From NCBI GenBank assembly GCA_945902215.1, contig CAMDML010000027.1, positions 1-37,236 on the forward strand: a DNA stretch of 37,236 nt, read 5' to 3'. The position numbers were made by a program, and so were the translations under genes. Positions 1 to 9,795 of this stretch are shown piece by piece; the first letter of the stretch is position 1, and every line of letters starts with the position of its first letter. The notes under the pieces are model-generated. The model ran no database searches and was not told the origin of the DNA. It worked only from the letters and a program-made list of their open reading frames with translations. This DNA comes from Klebsiella pneumoniae (lineage in GTDB: Bacteria; Pseudomonadota; Gammaproteobacteria; Pseudomonadales; Pseudohongiellaceae).

Positions 1-649
1 TGGCGAGACTGGCCGACACACCGCCATAGACAGGGTCAACCAGCACGGAAATGTAGAGCAAACCGCGTTGTTTCATCCGCTCAAGCGCTGCAGCAGTCTT
101 GGCCATCTGCATCAACGACACCAGCGCTTCCTGCATGCGCGCACCACCACTCGTGGCGAAACAGACGAGCGGCATGTTGCGTTCCAGGCAGCGATTCACG
201 GCCAAGGTGAATTTATGGCCAACGACCGCACCCATGGAACCGCCGATGAACGCGAATTCGAATGCAGCGACAACTACGGGACGACCATCAACCCGACCTT
301 CCTTCACCACCAGTGCGTCTTTTTCACCAGTAGCCTTGGCCGCGGCTACAAGACGATCCTTGTATTTTTTAAGATCCTTGAACTTGAGGATGTCAACCGG
401 CTCGATGTCAGCGCCAATTTCGCTCTGCCCTTCCTTGTCGAGAAAAAGATCAAGGCGATGGCGCGCGGTGATGCGCATGTGGTGATCGCACTTGGGACAC
501 ACATCCTGATTTTCCTTCAGGTTGTCGCGATAGAGCACCGCTTCACAGCGCGGGCATTTCTTCCATAAGCCTTCAGGTACGCTACGGGATTTGGCAGTAG
601 CGTCCTTCTTCATGATGGACGGCAGAATCTTGTCTATCCAACGGCTCAT
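1..649 (-). CDS. accD: Acetyl-CoA carboxylase carboxyltransferase subunit beta (partial, C-terminus off window)
   Basis: Beta half of the carboxyltransferase that moves the carboxyl group from biotin to acetyl-CoA, giving malonyl-CoA for fatty-acid synthesis in the cytoplasm. The reverse strand opens with ATG at 649 and reads [15 protein letters not shown], followed by a four-cysteine zinc finger (CPRC ... CPKC) typical of AccD. The reading frame stays open to the left window edge, where the family stretch [11 protein letters not shown] is visible. About 216 codons are present of a usual ~290, so the C-terminus lies outside. It starts 9 nt after the trpA stop and is probably the distal gene of the truA-trpF-trpB-trpA-accD run, an order known from several gammaproteobacteria. 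Confidence 0.95.
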   Translation of the reverse strand, partial: MSRWIDKILPSIMKKDATAKSRSVPEGLWKKCPRCEAVLYRDNLKENQDVCPKCDHHMRITARHRLDLFLDKEGQSEIGADIEPVDILKFKDLKKYKDRLVAAAKATGEKDALVVKEGRVDGRPVVVAAFEFAFIGGSMGAVVGHKFTLAVNRCLERNMPLVCFATSGGARMQEALVSLMQMAKTAAALERMKQRGLLYISVLVDPVYGGVSASLA

Positions 650-658
650 GTGGCCCCT

Positions 659-1480
659 CTATTTAGCGCGCGCATCCATCGCCGCGCGCATGCGGGCGAT
701 GAGATCGGTCTGCGATCTGAGTTGTTCCACGGTGTAGGTCTGTCCTGCTTTCAGTTCGGCAATCTTGTTGATCAGTGCACTGCCAACCACGATGGCATCG
801 GCAACAGCGGCAATGGCGGCAGCACTTTCAGCGTCGCGAATACCAAAACCAACACCGAGCGGCAACTTGGTGTGCTTACGCAACTTGTCCAGGCTGGCCA
901 CAACTGAGTCGATATCCAGATTGGCAGCACCGGTGACACCTTTGAGCGAGACGTAATAAACGTAACCCGTGCTCTCCTTGCAAATGGCTTCTGCGCGCTC
1001 GGGATTGGTGGTGGGCGCTACAAGAAAGATATTGTCGAGCCCGGCTTTCAACATGGTCACATGCAGTTCATGCGCTTCTTCCGGTGGCATGTCGACGATC
1101 AACACACCATCTACCCCGGCGGCCACGGCGGCATCGGTGAATTTCTGGTAGCCCATGAACTCGACCGGATTGAGATAGCCCATCAATACGATCGGCGTCG
1201 TTGTGTCGGTCGTGCGGAAGCGGGCAACCAAATCCAGCACCTTGCTCAGTGTGGTCTTTTGCGCCAACGAACGCTCGATGGCACGCTGAATGACCGGACC
1301 ATCGGAGGACGGATCACTGAACGGAAAGCCCAGCTCGATGAGATCAGCGCCGTTTGTGACGAGCGCGTGCATCAGGCCGAGACTCGTTTCAAGATCGGGA
1401 TCGCCAGCGGTGATATAGGGAATCAACGCTTTGCGCCCCTTGGCCTTCAGTTCGGTAAAACACTGCGTAATACGACTCAT
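659..1480 (-). CDS. trpA: Tryptophan synthase alpha chain
   Basis: Cleaves indole-3-glycerol phosphate to indole and glyceraldehyde 3-phosphate, and passes indole through the tunnel to TrpB. The 273-residue product has the usual length. The two catalytic acids are in their standard places: Glu49 in ADLIELG and Asp60 in SDPSSDGP. The phosphate-binding part GVGFGI near residue 212 and a later VVGSAL segment are also present. ATG at 1480 has no clear Shine-Dalgarno; it follows the trpB stop by 15 nt, so translation is probably coupled. The trpB-trpA order and spacing fit a two-subunit complex. Confidence 0.97.
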   Translation of the reverse strand: MSRITQCFTELKAKGRKALIPYITAGDPDLETSLGLMHALVTNGADLIELGFPFSDPSSDGPVIQRAIERSLAQKTTLSKVLDLVARFRTTDTTTPIVLMGYLNPVEFMGYQKFTDAAVAAGVDGVLIVDMPPEEAHELHVTMLKAGLDNIFLVAPTTNPERAEAICKESTGYVYYVSLKGVTGAANLDIDSVVASLDKLRKHTKLPLGVGFGIRDAESAAAIAAVADAIVVGSALINKIAELKAGQTYTVEQLRSQTDLIARMRAAMDARAK

Positions 1481-1495
1481 AATTGTTGTACTGCC

Positions 1496-2728
1496 TTAAA
1501 CCGTGATGTTGTCAATGGCGGCAACGGTGTGCAAATCCTTGTCGCCGCGGCCTGACAGGTTGACCACCATGATGTGATCTTTCGGCAGGGTCGGCGCGAG
1601 TTTCATTGCATATGCCACGGCATGGCTCGATTCGAGCGCGGGAATGATGCCTTCGGATCGGGTCAGGTAACGGAAGGCATTGAGCGCCTCGTCATCAGTC
1701 ACCGCAGTGTATTCCGCGCGGTGGATGTCCTTGAGCCAGGAATGCTCAGGGCCGACTCCGGGATAGTCGAGACCCGCGGAGACCGAATGCGTTTCGATGA
1801 TCTGGCCATCTTCGTCATTCATCAGGTAAGTGCGGGTGCCGTGCAGCACACCCGGACGCCCTGCGGTCAATGGTGCCGCATGCTTACCAGTAGCGATGCC
1901 GAGACCGCCGGCTTCGACCCCGATCATGCGCACATCAGTGTCACCGATGAAGGGATAGAACAGCCCGATGGCATTGGAACCACCGCCTACGCAAGCAACC
2001 AACGAATCCGGCAAGCGGCCACATTGCTTCAGGCTCTGCTGCTTCACTTCGCGACCAATGATGCTCTGGAAATCGCGCACCAACATCGGATAGGGATGCG
2101 GACCCGCTACGGTGCCGATGATGTAGTAGGTATTGTCGACGTTGGTGGCCCAATCGCGCAGTGCTTCGTTCAACGCGTCTTTCAGCGTGCAGGAACCGGA
2201 GCTGACACCGACCACGTTCGCGCCGAGAATTTTCATGCGGAACACGTTGGCGGTCTGGCGCTTGATGTCTTCAGTACCCATGAACACGTGACACTCAAGA
2301 CCGAGGCGTGCAGCAACAGTCGCCGTGGCAACGCCATGCTGACCCGCGCCAGTTTCGGCGATGATGCGTGTCTTGCCCATCGCTTTCGCAATCAGCGCCT
2401 GACCGATGGTATTGTTTACCTTGTGTGCGCCGGTGTGATTGAGGTCTTCGCGCTTCAGGAAAATCTGCGCGCCGCCAAGTTCGCGGGTCATGCGTTGCGC
2501 GAAATACAAGGGCGAGGGACGGCCCACATAATGCGCAAGGTCGTAGTCGAATTCGGCCCAAAACGCAGGGTCCTGTTTCAGCTCGGCGTATTTGCGGCTG
2601 AGTTGTTCCAGCGCCGGCATCAGGGTTTCACCCACGAAGATACCGCCGTAGGGGCCAAAATGGCCGCGTTCGTCCGGGCTGTTGTAGTTTTTGAATGAGC
2701 CACTGAATGCGATCTGTTTGTCAGACAC
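1496..2728 (-). CDS. trpB: Tryptophan synthase beta chain
   Basis: PLP enzyme that condenses indole with serine to give tryptophan. The PLP lysine lies in HTGAHKVNN (about Lys103 from the chosen start), and the phosphate-binding loop GGGSNA and the C-terminal NLSGRGDKD are present. I favour GTG at 2728: it lies 1 nt after the trpF stop and has GAGGTG about 6 nt upstream. An in-frame ATG at 2746 would add six residues and overlap trpF by 17 nt, but has no visible ribosome site. From GTG the product is 410 aa, normal for TrpB. Neighbours trpF and trpA confirm the pathway. Confidence 0.95.
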   Translation of the reverse strand: MSDKQIAFSGSFKNYNSPDERGHFGPYGGIFVGETLMPALEQLSRKYAELKQDPAFWAEFDYDLAHYVGRPSPLYFAQRMTRELGGAQIFLKREDLNHTGAHKVNNTIGQALIAKAMGKTRIIAETGAGQHGVATATVAARLGLECHVFMGTEDIKRQTANVFRMKILGANVVGVSSGSCTLKDALNEALRDWATNVDNTYYIIGTVAGPHPYPMLVRDFQSIIGREVKQQSLKQCGRLPDSLVACVGGGSNAIGLFYPFIGDTDVRMIGVEAGGLGIATGKHAAPLTAGRPGVLHGTRTYLMNDEDGQIIETHSVSAGLDYPGVGPEHSWLKDIHRAEYTAVTDDEALNAFRYLTRSEGIIPALESSHAVAYAMKLAPTLPKDHIMVVNLSGRGDKDLHTVAAIDNITV

Positions 2729-2729
2729 G

Positions 2730-3392
2730 CTACACCTCACTGTCATTTGTGCTTGAACACACGTTGTTAATAAATTTCTGAATCAATTCTGCAGACTTGA
2801 TACCGGGCGCACTTTCCACGCCCGAGCTCACATCCACTGCCCACGGCCGCACCTGCCGTATTGCCTCGGCAACATTAGCTGGATGCAGACCACCGGCGAG
2901 GATAATACGGCTGTGACTTTCCGCTGGACCTGCTGACGGCCGCAACAAGGCCCAATCAAAACTGGTGCCGGTACCGCCGAACTGCTGCTCGTGCCATGCA
3001 TCCACGAGTATGCCTTGTGCCGTGCTGTAGGCCGCCATGGCCGCATCGAGATCCATCCCAGGTTTCATGCGCAGTGCCTTCAGATACGGACGTGCGAAGC
3101 TCTGGCAGTACTCAGGGCTTTCATCGCCATGAAATTGCAGCAGATCCAGTGCCACTTCAGCCAGCACTGCTTTCACCTCGGAAGGCTCAGCGTTGACAAA
3201 GAGTCCTACGCGCGTAATAAACGGCGGCAGCGCTGCAGCGATTGCTTTGGCTTGGGCCACACTGACCGCGCGCGGGCTCTTGGCATAGAACACGAAACCC
3301 AGCGCATCTGCGCCGGCAGTAGCAGCAGCAAGGCCGTCTTCAAGCCGTGTGATGCCGCAAATTTTGACTCGGGTTCGATGGGCCGCAGACAC
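2730..3392 (-). CDS. trpF: Phosphoribosylanthranilate isomerase
   Basis: Converts N-(5-phosphoribosyl)anthranilate to the 1-deoxyribulose phosphate form, the third step of tryptophan synthesis. The N-terminus [13 protein letters not shown] carries the general-base cysteine of TrpF. The LQFHGDE stretch and the C-terminal [15 protein letters not shown] and AVDVSSGVE motifs are the family phosphate-binding and catalytic segments. The length (220 aa) is usual. The start is GTG at 3392; I see no nearby ATG in frame and only a weak ribosome site. truA ends 54 nt upstream and trpB begins 1 nt downstream if its GTG start is used. Confidence 0.95.
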   Translation of the reverse strand: MSAAHRTRVKICGITRLEDGLAAATAGADALGFVFYAKSPRAVSVAQAKAIAAALPPFITRVGLFVNAEPSEVKAVLAEVALDLLQFHGDESPEYCQSFARPYLKALRMKPGMDLDAAMAAYSTAQGILVDAWHEQQFGGTGTSFDWALLRPSAGPAESHSRIILAGGLHPANVAEAIRQVRPWAVDVSSGVESAPGIKSAELIQKFINNVCSSTNDSEV

Positions 3393-3446
3393 GGGGAAAG
3401 CCTTTATCCGGAAGCGCGCGATTCTAGCAAAAGGATACGGCCAAAC

Positions 3447-4307
3447 CTATGAAAAATCGGTAAAAAACGGAAACTGCTGCATGGCTGACAGGGTCTCGGG
3501 CAAGCCGAAACGCAAGGGATAACGTACCTTCAGGAGACTGAGGCCAGCAGGCGCTGCAGTTTTGGCCGCCTGTTTGCGATCGCGTGATTCGAGTACCTGC
3601 CGCGCCCATTCCGGGGCCGCCTTGCCTTCGCCGATGAGCAGCAACACACCCATGATGTTGCGCACCATGTGGAGCAGGAAGGCATTGGCTTCAATGTCCA
3701 TCACAACCAGATTGCCGTGTCTGCGCACCACTAGTTCCGTCACATTGCGCATCGGTGAACGCGCCTGACAGGACATCGCGCGGTACGCTGTAAAATCTTG
3801 TTCGCCCAACAGCAATTGCCCTGCCGCATGCATCGCGTCAGCATCGAGTGGCCGCTGGTGGCCGGTGACGAAAGAAGCCAGAAGTGCCGGCCGCACGCGC
3901 TCGTTGCAGATCGTATAGCGATAGCGACGGCTGTAGGCAGAGAACCTTGCATGAAAATCTGCTGGCACCGGGTGCGCCCAGCGCACGGCAACCTTGCGTT
4001 TCAATTCCGTATTGGTACCGAGTACCCAGGCCTTGAGTTCACGCACACTGGTAGTGTCGAAATGCACGACCTGGTTGGCAGCATGCACGCCGGTATCGGT
4101 GCGTCCGGCGCAATGCACGCGCACCTTTTGTGCGGCGACCTGACTCAGCGCTTGTTCCAGTGTTGTCTGCACGGTAGGCAGCCCAGGATCAAGTTGGGTT
4201 TGCCAGCCATGAAATGCGCTCCCGTCGTATTCGACGCCAAGCGCGATGCGCGTGTTCGGGAGGGATTCCGGCACGGAGTGCTCGGTAACAAGTATTGTGT
4301 CCGTCAC
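3447..4307 (-). CDS. truA: tRNA pseudouridine(38-40) synthase
   Basis: Isomerises uridine to pseudouridine at positions 38-40 of the tRNA anticodon arm. RIALGVEYDGSAFHGWQTQ starts the domain, and the catalytic aspartate is Asp71 in CAGRTDTGVHA. The family segments FHARFSAYSRRYRY and HMVRNIMG (RNA binding and dimer) follow. The 286 residues include about 19 poorly conserved N-terminal residues before the domain. The gene starts 19 nt after the fimV stop, and fimV-truA-trpF is a widely conserved gammaproteobacterial order. Confidence 0.96.
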   Translation of the reverse strand: MTDTILVTEHSVPESLPNTRIALGVEYDGSAFHGWQTQLDPGLPTVQTTLEQALSQVAAQKVRVHCAGRTDTGVHAANQVVHFDTTSVRELKAWVLGTNTELKRKVAVRWAHPVPADFHARFSAYSRRYRYTICNERVRPALLASFVTGHQRPLDADAMHAAGQLLLGEQDFTAYRAMSCQARSPMRNVTELVVRRHGNLVVMDIEANAFLLHMVRNIMGVLLLIGEGKAAPEWARQVLESRDRKQAAKTAAPAGLSLLKVRYPLRFGLPETLSAMQQFPFFTDFS

Positions 4308-4326
4308 GATGCGGACCTACGGAGTG

Positions 4327-6360
4327 TCAGGAGGCTTGCCAGGTCTTTTTCAGTTGTTGCGCAGTTTCTGCCTGGGAGGCACTGCCTTCGGCGATGACTT
4401 CATCGAGAATTTCAATGGCTTCAACGACATCTCCCATGGCTTCGTACGCCGTGGCAAGGTCAAGCTTGGTATCACACTCGTTGCCGGTATGCGGTTTATA
4501 TTCGCTTTCCTCCTCGGCATCGTTGGTCACCATGGTGTCGTCGAAGCTCAGCTCACCCAGATCAAGCAGGTCGTCATCGACTGATACAGCAGCATCGTTC
4601 ACGGCTGGTTTGCTGCCCGGGAAGGCAATTACTTCGATGGCATCAGCTGCAGCTGCTTTTGCAACTACTACCGGCGTACTCAATTTGAACTCGAAGGTCT
4701 CGACTTCAACTGTATTTGCTGCTGTCTCCACCGCGACTTCAGGTTCAACGTTTTCCACTGGCACAAATACTTCGGCTGCTTCGTTGTCGCTGCTGTCGAT
4801 GCCATCCAGCACATCGTCCAGATTCATCATGTCGTCGCTGAAGCCCATTTCATTGAGCAGGGTATCGGTATTCTTTTTTGCGACAACAGTGGCGGGCTGC
4901 GGTGCTGACGGACCCCGTGGCTCGATTCTGGCGGAGGCAGTCTCTACCTCCATCTCGTAATCGTAATCGTCATCGTCATCCTCAGGCTCACTGCGGCGGA
5001 AGCGGGCGAGCAACCCTGCGAGCAGGCCGGGTTTCTCTTCAACCTCTTCATCGCCTACGTCAGGCTCTTCGGTGTCCAGTGCAGGATTGAAGGAAAGTTC
5101 TTCGGCATTGGCCACGGCCTGTCTACGCCGGTTAACCAGGAAGCCTAGAAAGCCCAGCACGAGTGCGAGACCCACGCCAAGCAAAACAACCGTGTTTTGC
5201 AGCAGGCCGGTCAGGCCGGAGGCGGGCTGATTGTTGAGATCGGCAAGAGCATCGGCGGCATTCTGGGCAGAAGCCAGCGCCTGCGTGGTGGCATCGGCCT
5301 GGGCAGTGAGTTCGGACTGCAGCTGGGCAATGCGCTCGTCTTCAATGGCGATGATGTTTTCCAGCAGATCAATTTGTTCCTGCAGACTCGACAGCTGGTT
5401 GTTCAGTTCCAGATTCACGATGCGTGCGCGATCCAGACTTTCCTCGCTGAGCATCAGTTCGTTTTCAAGTGTAGCAATGGTTCTGGCAAGGTCGCTGCTG
5501 CCGCCGTCGAGGCTGGCGCCGTCTTCACTGGTCAATACACTCAGTTGATCGCGTGTTGCTGCGCCACCGCCAGCAGTGGCGTTGTCGCTGGCCGCAAGAG
5601 GTTGGCCGCCAAGGTCTGTATTTTGTTGGTTGATCTGGGCAATGGCTGCCTGTTCGTCGATGATGCGAATATCCTGCAAAGTCGGAATACGCAGAACACG
5701 GCCGTTGATCAGCTGGTTGATGTTGTTGTCGATGAAGGCGTCGGGATTGGCGCGCTGAATAGCCACCATCATCTGCTGCACGCTGACACTGGCTTCGGGA
5801 AGAGTGCTCGCGGCAATTTCATACATGGTATCGCCGGAGGTGACGGTATAGGACTCTGCGGTGCTGTCGGCAGCTGGAGCAGCCGCACCGGCAATGGCAG
5901 GCGCCGGTTCTGGTGGTGGTGTTTCAGTGTTGGCGGGCAATTCCACCAACAGTGTGTATTCCTTGAGGGTGACGCTGCCGGGTTCAGTAACCGTAATGAT
6001 CAGATTCAGGAAGGGTTCGGAAATGTTGTCAGGAGATGTCAGGATGATCCGGCCTGCATTTTCGTTGTCGACTTCTATCGCAAACTGGATGCTGTCTAGA
6101 AAAGGATCACGTGCGATATCGACCAGATCGTAGGCGGCTTGGTCGCCCAGGACGACAGAAATCATGGAGGCATCGAGGCCAGCCAGACTGTTCAGTTCTA
6201 TGGTGGCTTGCAGGGGTTCGTTGAGCGCGGACGTCAACGCGATCTCGCCGAGGTCCAAAGCAAGCGTGCTGGAGGACACCAACAGACCTATCAGCCCACT
6301 TCCCGCAAGGAACTTTCCGGCATGCAGTGCTTTGATTCGGACTAGCATAGGGCTATCCAT
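4327..6360 (-). CDS. fimV: FimV family polar assembly / type IV pilus protein
   Basis: FimV is an inner-membrane, peptidoglycan-binding landmark protein that helps place type IV pili and other polar machines. The 677-residue product shows, in order: a signal peptide to about residue 35; a FimV N-terminal domain (DLGEIALTSALNEPLQA); a proline/alanine linker; a LysM domain near 170-230 (SYTVTSGDTMYEIA); a predicted coiled coil at about 290-365; one membrane helix near 385-407 followed by NRRR; a very acidic cytoplasmic stretch with a DDDDDYDYE run; and a C-terminal TPR-like FimV domain (LDLATAYEAMGDVVEAIEILDEV). It is shorter than the P. aeruginosa protein (about 920 aa), mainly in the cytoplasmic part. 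ATG at 6348 is an alternative start. Confidence 0.92.
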   Translation of the reverse strand: MDSPMLVRIKALHAGKFLAGSGLIGLLVSSSTLALDLGEIALTSALNEPLQATIELNSLAGLDASMISVVLGDQAAYDLVDIARDPFLDSIQFAIEVDNENAGRIILTSPDNISEPFLNLIITVTEPGSVTLKEYTLLVELPANTETPPPEPAPAIAGAAAPAADSTAESYTVTSGDTMYEIAASTLPEASVSVQQMMVAIQRANPDAFIDNNINQLINGRVLRIPTLQDIRIIDEQAAIAQINQQNTDLGGQPLAASDNATAGGGAATRDQLSVLTSEDGASLDGGSSDLARTIATLENELMLSEESLDRARIVNLELNNQLSSLQEQIDLLENIIAIEDERIAQLQSELTAQADATTQALASAQNAADALADLNNQPASGLTGLLQNTVVLLGVGLALVLGFLGFLVNRRRQAVANAEELSFNPALDTEEPDVGDEEVEEKPGLLAGLLARFRRSEPEDDDDDYDYEMEVETASARIEPRGPSAPQPATVVAKKNTDTLLNEMGFSDDMMNLDDVLDGIDSSDNEAAEVFVPVENVEPEVAVETAANTVEVETFEFKLSTPVVVAKAAAADAIEVIAFPGSKPAVNDAAVSVDDDLLDLGELSFDDTMVTNDAEEESEYKPHTGNECDTKLDLATAYEAMGDVVEAIEILDEVIAEGSASQAETAQQLKKTWQAS

Positions 6361-6445
6361 CCAGGCGGCTCATTTATAAAACTTAGTCGCTAAAATCTTG
6401 CGGCGCTGTTTCAGATTTACTTTCAAAACAGGCCGCAAGTATCTA

Positions 6446-7468
6446 TTAGATGTAGTCTTTTATCAACACTTCCGCGATCTGAACCGAGTTCAAAGCGGCG
6501 CCTTTACGCAGGTTATCCGACACCACCCACAGATCAATCCCGTGAGGATGGGAAATATCCTTGCGGATGCGGCCGACCCAGACCTCGTCACTGTCGGTGC
6601 CTTCGCCGATCGGGGTCGGATAGCCACCCGGTTCGCGCTTGTCCATGAGTTTGACGCCCGGCGCTTTCCCCAGCAGCTTGCGCACTTCTTCTGGCGTGAT
6701 CTTGTCGCGGGTTTCGATGTGGATGGCCTCGGAATGGGAATAGAACACCGGCACCCGCACACAGGTAGGGTTCACCTGGATATTCTGGTCTTCCATGATC
6801 TTCTGGGTTTCCCAGACCATTTTCATTTCTTCTTTCGTATAGCCGTTGTCCATGAACACATCAATGTGCGGGATCACGTTGAACGCGATCTGTTTCGGAT
6901 ACACCTTGATCTCTGGCTGCTGGCCATTGAGCAGTTTGACGGTCTGGCCAGCCAACTCGTCGATCGCTTCTTTCCCGGTGCCGGACACGGACTGGTAGGT
7001 CGCGACGTTGATACGCGTGATACCGACCTTGTCGTAGATCGGTTTCAGGGCCACCAGCATCTGGATCGTTGAGCAGTTCGGATTCGCAATGATCATGCGG
7101 TTTTTGTATTGCGCCACTGCGTGTGGATTCACCTCGGGCACGACGAGTGGAATGTCCTCCTCGTAGCGGAACTGGGAGGTGTTGTCGATAACGATGCAAC
7201 CGGCTTTACCCGCAATGGGTGCATACACCGCAGACACGCTGGCGCCGGGCGAAAAAAGTCCAATCTGCGCCTTGCCGAAATCAAAGTCGGCCAGATTTTC
7301 AACGGTGTATTGCTTGTTGTTGAACGTGATGGTCTCGCCTGCACTCCGCTCGCTGGCGAGCAAATACAGGTTGTTCACCGGGAATTTGCGCTGCTCCAGA
7401 ATCCGGATCATCGTTCTGCCAACAGCACCGGTGGCTCCCACCACCGCGACGTTGTACTTCTTGTTCAT
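6446..7468 (-). CDS. asd: Aspartate-semialdehyde dehydrogenase
   Basis: Reduces aspartyl phosphate to aspartate semialdehyde with NADPH, at the head of the lysine, threonine, methionine and diaminopimelate branches. The nucleotide-binding GATGAVGRTM is at residues 11-20. The catalytic cysteine is Cys132 in ANPNCSTIQ, and SVSGTGKEA marks the substrate site. ATG at 7468 is chosen because AAGGAG lies just upstream (family N-terminus MNKKYNVAVVGATG); a TTG at 7486 would extend it by six residues with no support. The product is 340 aa, the usual size. The fimV start is 85 nt downstream. In Pseudomonas leuB would sit immediately upstream; here it does not. Confidence 0.96.
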   Translation of the reverse strand: MNKKYNVAVVGATGAVGRTMIRILEQRKFPVNNLYLLASERSAGETITFNNKQYTVENLADFDFGKAQIGLFSPGASVSAVYAPIAGKAGCIVIDNTSQFRYEEDIPLVVPEVNPHAVAQYKNRMIIANPNCSTIQMLVALKPIYDKVGITRINVATYQSVSGTGKEAIDELAGQTVKLLNGQQPEIKVYPKQIAFNVIPHIDVFMDNGYTKEEMKMVWETQKIMEDQNIQVNPTCVRVPVFYSHSEAIHIETRDKITPEEVRKLLGKAPGVKLMDKREPGGYPTPIGEGTDSDEVWVGRIRKDISHPHGIDLWVVSDNLRKGAALNSVQIAEVLIKDYI

Positions 7469-7536
7469 CTCATTACTCCTTACCAAGGACTCAGGCGCCC
7501 AAGGTATTTTCCAACAAGGTACGAGTCATACCGTAA

Positions 7537-7559
7537 TAAGGCATGGCGGACTCGCCTTA
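7537..7559. repeat. Small inverted repeat of REP type
   Basis: TAAGGC (7537-7542) and GCCTTA (7554-7559) are perfect inverted arms around 11 nt. An alternative inner hairpin GGCG-GACT-CGCC uses 7545-7556. The layout and composition resemble REP half-sites. It lies 19 nt left of the palindrome at 7579, in the leuD-asd gap. No mobile gene accompanies it. Confidence 0.45.
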
Positions 7560-7578
7560 CGCCAAGCCGAATTCCGAT

Positions 7579-7604
7579 GGGGTCAGAGCTGAAGTTCAGA
7601 CCCC
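7579..7604. repeat. 26-bp imperfect palindrome, REP/RAYT-like
   Basis: The 26-bp sequence starts GGGGTCAGAGCTG and ends TTCAGACCCC. It pairs with itself except at a few mirrored positions and the central base pair (arms GGGGTC and GACCCC). It has no T-run, so it is not a typical intrinsic terminator. The GGGGTCAGA end is like the GGGGACAGA end of the palindrome at 15614. Such ends are known next to IS200/IS605-type REP-associated transposases (family knowledge); no such gene is in the window. Confidence 0.6.
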
Positions 7605-7611
7605 GATCAGC

Positions 7612-8253
7612 TCAAGCGCTGTACAGCCAAGGGGTCTGCGTACGGGCCTTCGCTTCAAAGATCTTGATCGCTTCAGCGTGCTGCAGCGTTAACCCGATGT
7701 CATCGAGTCCATTCAGAAGAATGTGCTTGCGCGAGGCTTCTATGTCGAATTGCTGCACGCTGCCATCTGGCTTGGTGATGGTTTGTTTCTCCAGATCCAC
7801 AGCCAGTGTATAGCCTGGCTTGGCAACAGTTTCCTGAAAGAATTGCTCAACAATTTTTTCATCCAGAACGATCAGCAGAATTCCGTTCTTCACACAGTTG
7901 TTAAAGAAGATATCCGCATAGCTGGGCGCGATAATGCAGCGAATGCCGTAGTCATCCAGTGCCCACGGCGCATGTTCGCGGCTCGACCCACAACCGAAGT
8001 TTTCGCGGGCCAGCAGAATTGATGCGCCCTTGTAGCGCGGCTGGTTGGCGACGAAATCTTGATTGAGCGGACGGCCGGTGCATTCCTGGTCGGGCAAACC
8101 CTTGTCGAGGTAACGTGCCTCGTCGAACAGGTTTTTGCCGAAGCCGGTACGCTTGATCGACTTCAGGAATTGCTTCGGGATGATGTAGTCGGTGTCGACG
8201 TTGGCGCGGTCCAGCGGGAGGACCAGACCCTTTTCCGAGATAAACTTTTTCAT
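7612..8253 (-). CDS. leuD: 3-isopropylmalate dehydratase small subunit
   Basis: Partner of LeuC in isomerising 2-isopropylmalate to 3-isopropylmalate. The 213-residue product has the aconitase swivel fold signs: [13 protein letters not shown] near residue 20, the [14 protein letters not shown] substrate loop near 85, and [13 protein letters not shown]. The ATG at 8253 is the only sensible start ([24 protein letters not shown]); the ribosome site is weak. It follows leuC by 53 nt, consistent with a leuCD unit. Confidence 0.97.
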   Translation of the reverse strand: MKKFISEKGLVLPLDRANVDTDYIIPKQFLKSIKRTGFGKNLFDEARYLDKGLPDQECTGRPLNQDFVANQPRYKGASILLARENFGCGSSREHAPWALDDYGIRCIIAPSYADIFFNNCVKNGILLIVLDEKIVEQFFQETVAKPGYTLAVDLEKQTITKPDGSVQQFDIEASRKHILLNGLDDIGLTLQHAEAIKIFEAKARTQTPWLYSA

Positions 8254-8306
8254 TTAAGGTTCACTTCCAACTATTTGATTTTTATTTCTATTATATGCCT
8301 GTCAGG

Positions 8307-9734
8307 TCAGAGCAGCTGAACTTCGCGGATATCCACAAAGTGACCGAACACCGCCGCCGCTGCCGCCATCGCCGGGCTGACGAGGTGGGTACGGCCGCCA
8401 AAACCCTGCCGGCCTTCAAAGTTGCGGTTCGAGGTAGAGGCGCAATGTTCACCCGGCTCCAACTGGTCGGCGTTCATTGCCAGACACATTGAGCAGCCGG
8501 GTTCGCGCCACTGCAAACCGGCATCCTTGAAAATCTTGTCCAACCCTTCCCGCTCAGCCTGCGCCTTGACGAGACCTGAACCCGGCACGACCAACGCTTC
8601 CTTGATGTTGGCAGCTACCTTGCGGCCTTTGACGACCGCAGCAGCAGCGCGCAGATCTTCGATGCGCGAGTTGGTGCACGAGCCAATGAACACGCGGTCC
8701 AGTTGAATCTGCTGGATCGGCGTGCCGGCAGTCAGCCCCATGTATTTAAGCGCCTGCTGGTAATTGCCGCGCTTGCTCTCGCTCGGTGCATTGGCCGGGT
8801 CCGGCACATTGCCAGTAACCGGTGCCACCATTTCCGGCGAGGTGCCCCAGCTGACCTGCGGCACGATGTCGCCACCTTCCAGTTCAACGACTGCGTCAAA
8901 TTTCGCGTCGGCATCGCTGACCAGATTGACCCATGCTGCACTCGCTTGTTCCCACGCAGCACCTTTCGGTGCGAAGGGACGGCCCTTTACGTAATCAATC
9001 GTTTTCTGATCCACGGCGACGAGACCCGCGCGCGCACCAGCTTCAATCGCCATGTTGCAAACAGTCATGCGACCTTCGATAGAGAGCGAGCGGATTACTT
9101 CGCCGCCGAATTCAATCGTGTAGCCCGTGCCGCCGGCAGTACCGATCTTGCCGATGATCGCGAGGATCACGTCTTTGGCCGTGATACCAGCTTTCAGTTT
9201 GCCGTTCACCTTGACCAGCATGTTCTTTGCTTTGCGTTGCACCAGACACTGGGTTGCCAGTGTGTGCTCCACTTCGGAAGTGCCGATGCCGTGCGCCAAC
9301 GAACCGAGCGCGCCGTGCGTGGACGTGTGGGAATCACCGCAGACGATGGTCATGCCTGGCAGTGTTCTCCCTTGCTCCGGGCCGATCACATGCACGATGC
9401 CGTGGCGCGGGTCATCAATTTCGAATTCTTCGATGCCGTATTCCAGACAGTTGCTGTCGAGAAACTTGACCTGAATTTTGGACACAGGGTCGACGATGCC
9501 TTCAACACCTCGCGAACGTTCACTGAGCGTAGTCGGTACATTGTGATCCGGGGTTGCCATGTTGGCGGCCGCGCGCCAAGGTTTGCGACCGGCCAGGCGC
9601 AGACCTTCAAACGCCTGCGGTGAGGTGACCTCATGCAGGTACTGCAAGTCGATGTAGATCAGGGCATTGCCGTTACCCAGTTCCTGCACCAGATGGGAAT
9701 CCCAGATTTTGTCGTAGAGAGTTTTTGCTGACAT
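8307..9734 (-). CDS. leuC: 3-isopropylmalate dehydratase large subunit
   Basis: Fe-S hydro-lyase subunit of isopropylmalate isomerase. The three [4Fe-4S] cysteines are present: one in IGSCTNSR (about residue 354) and two in PGCSMC (414 and 417). The N-terminus [16 protein letters not shown] and the segment [13 protein letters not shown] are typical. The 475 residues match the family length. An AAAGAG ribosome site lies about 8 nt before the ATG at 9734. Only 61 AT-rich nt separate it from aroC, so a promoter there or read-through from aroC are both possible. Confidence 0.97.
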   Translation of the reverse strand: MSAKTLYDKIWDSHLVQELGNGNALIYIDLQYLHEVTSPQAFEGLRLAGRKPWRAAANMATPDHNVPTTLSERSRGVEGIVDPVSKIQVKFLDSNCLEYGIEEFEIDDPRHGIVHVIGPEQGRTLPGMTIVCGDSHTSTHGALGSLAHGIGTSEVEHTLATQCLVQRKAKNMLVKVNGKLKAGITAKDVILAIIGKIGTAGGTGYTIEFGGEVIRSLSIEGRMTVCNMAIEAGARAGLVAVDQKTIDYVKGRPFAPKGAAWEQASAAWVNLVSDADAKFDAVVELEGGDIVPQVSWGTSPEMVAPVTGNVPDPANAPSESKRGNYQQALKYMGLTAGTPIQQIQLDRVFIGSCTNSRIEDLRAAAAVVKGRKVAANIKEALVVPGSGLVKAQAEREGLDKIFKDAGLQWREPGCSMCLAMNADQLEPGEHCASTSNRNFEGRQGFGGRTHLVSPAMAAAAAVFGHFVDIREVQLL

Positions 9735-9795
9735 TTATTTCTCTTTATATTTCAATAAGTAATAGATTGGACTTAATGTATATTTTGAATCAGGC

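Noticed and set aside
68-568. 166-codon plus-strand frame over accD
   Set aside because: AccD zinc finger and carboxyltransferase motifs are clear on the minus strand.
1468-1479. TAATACGACTCA, identical to the first 12 nt of the T7 promoter
   Set aside because: It is the reverse of the trpA start region (MSRI codons) and lacks the CTATAGGG part needed for T7 polymerase. Chance match.
1574-2698. 374-codon frame antisense to trpB
   Set aside because: TrpB is complete and recognised on the other strand; no known motif in the mirror frame.
8306-8326. GGTCAGAGCAGCTGAACTTC, like part of the 7579 palindrome
   Set aside because: It covers the last codons of leuC, whose C-terminus looks normal, and has no mirrored arm. 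Probably chance.
8703-9623. 306-codon frame antisense to leuC
   Set aside because: Same reason: leuC is complete with its cluster cysteines.
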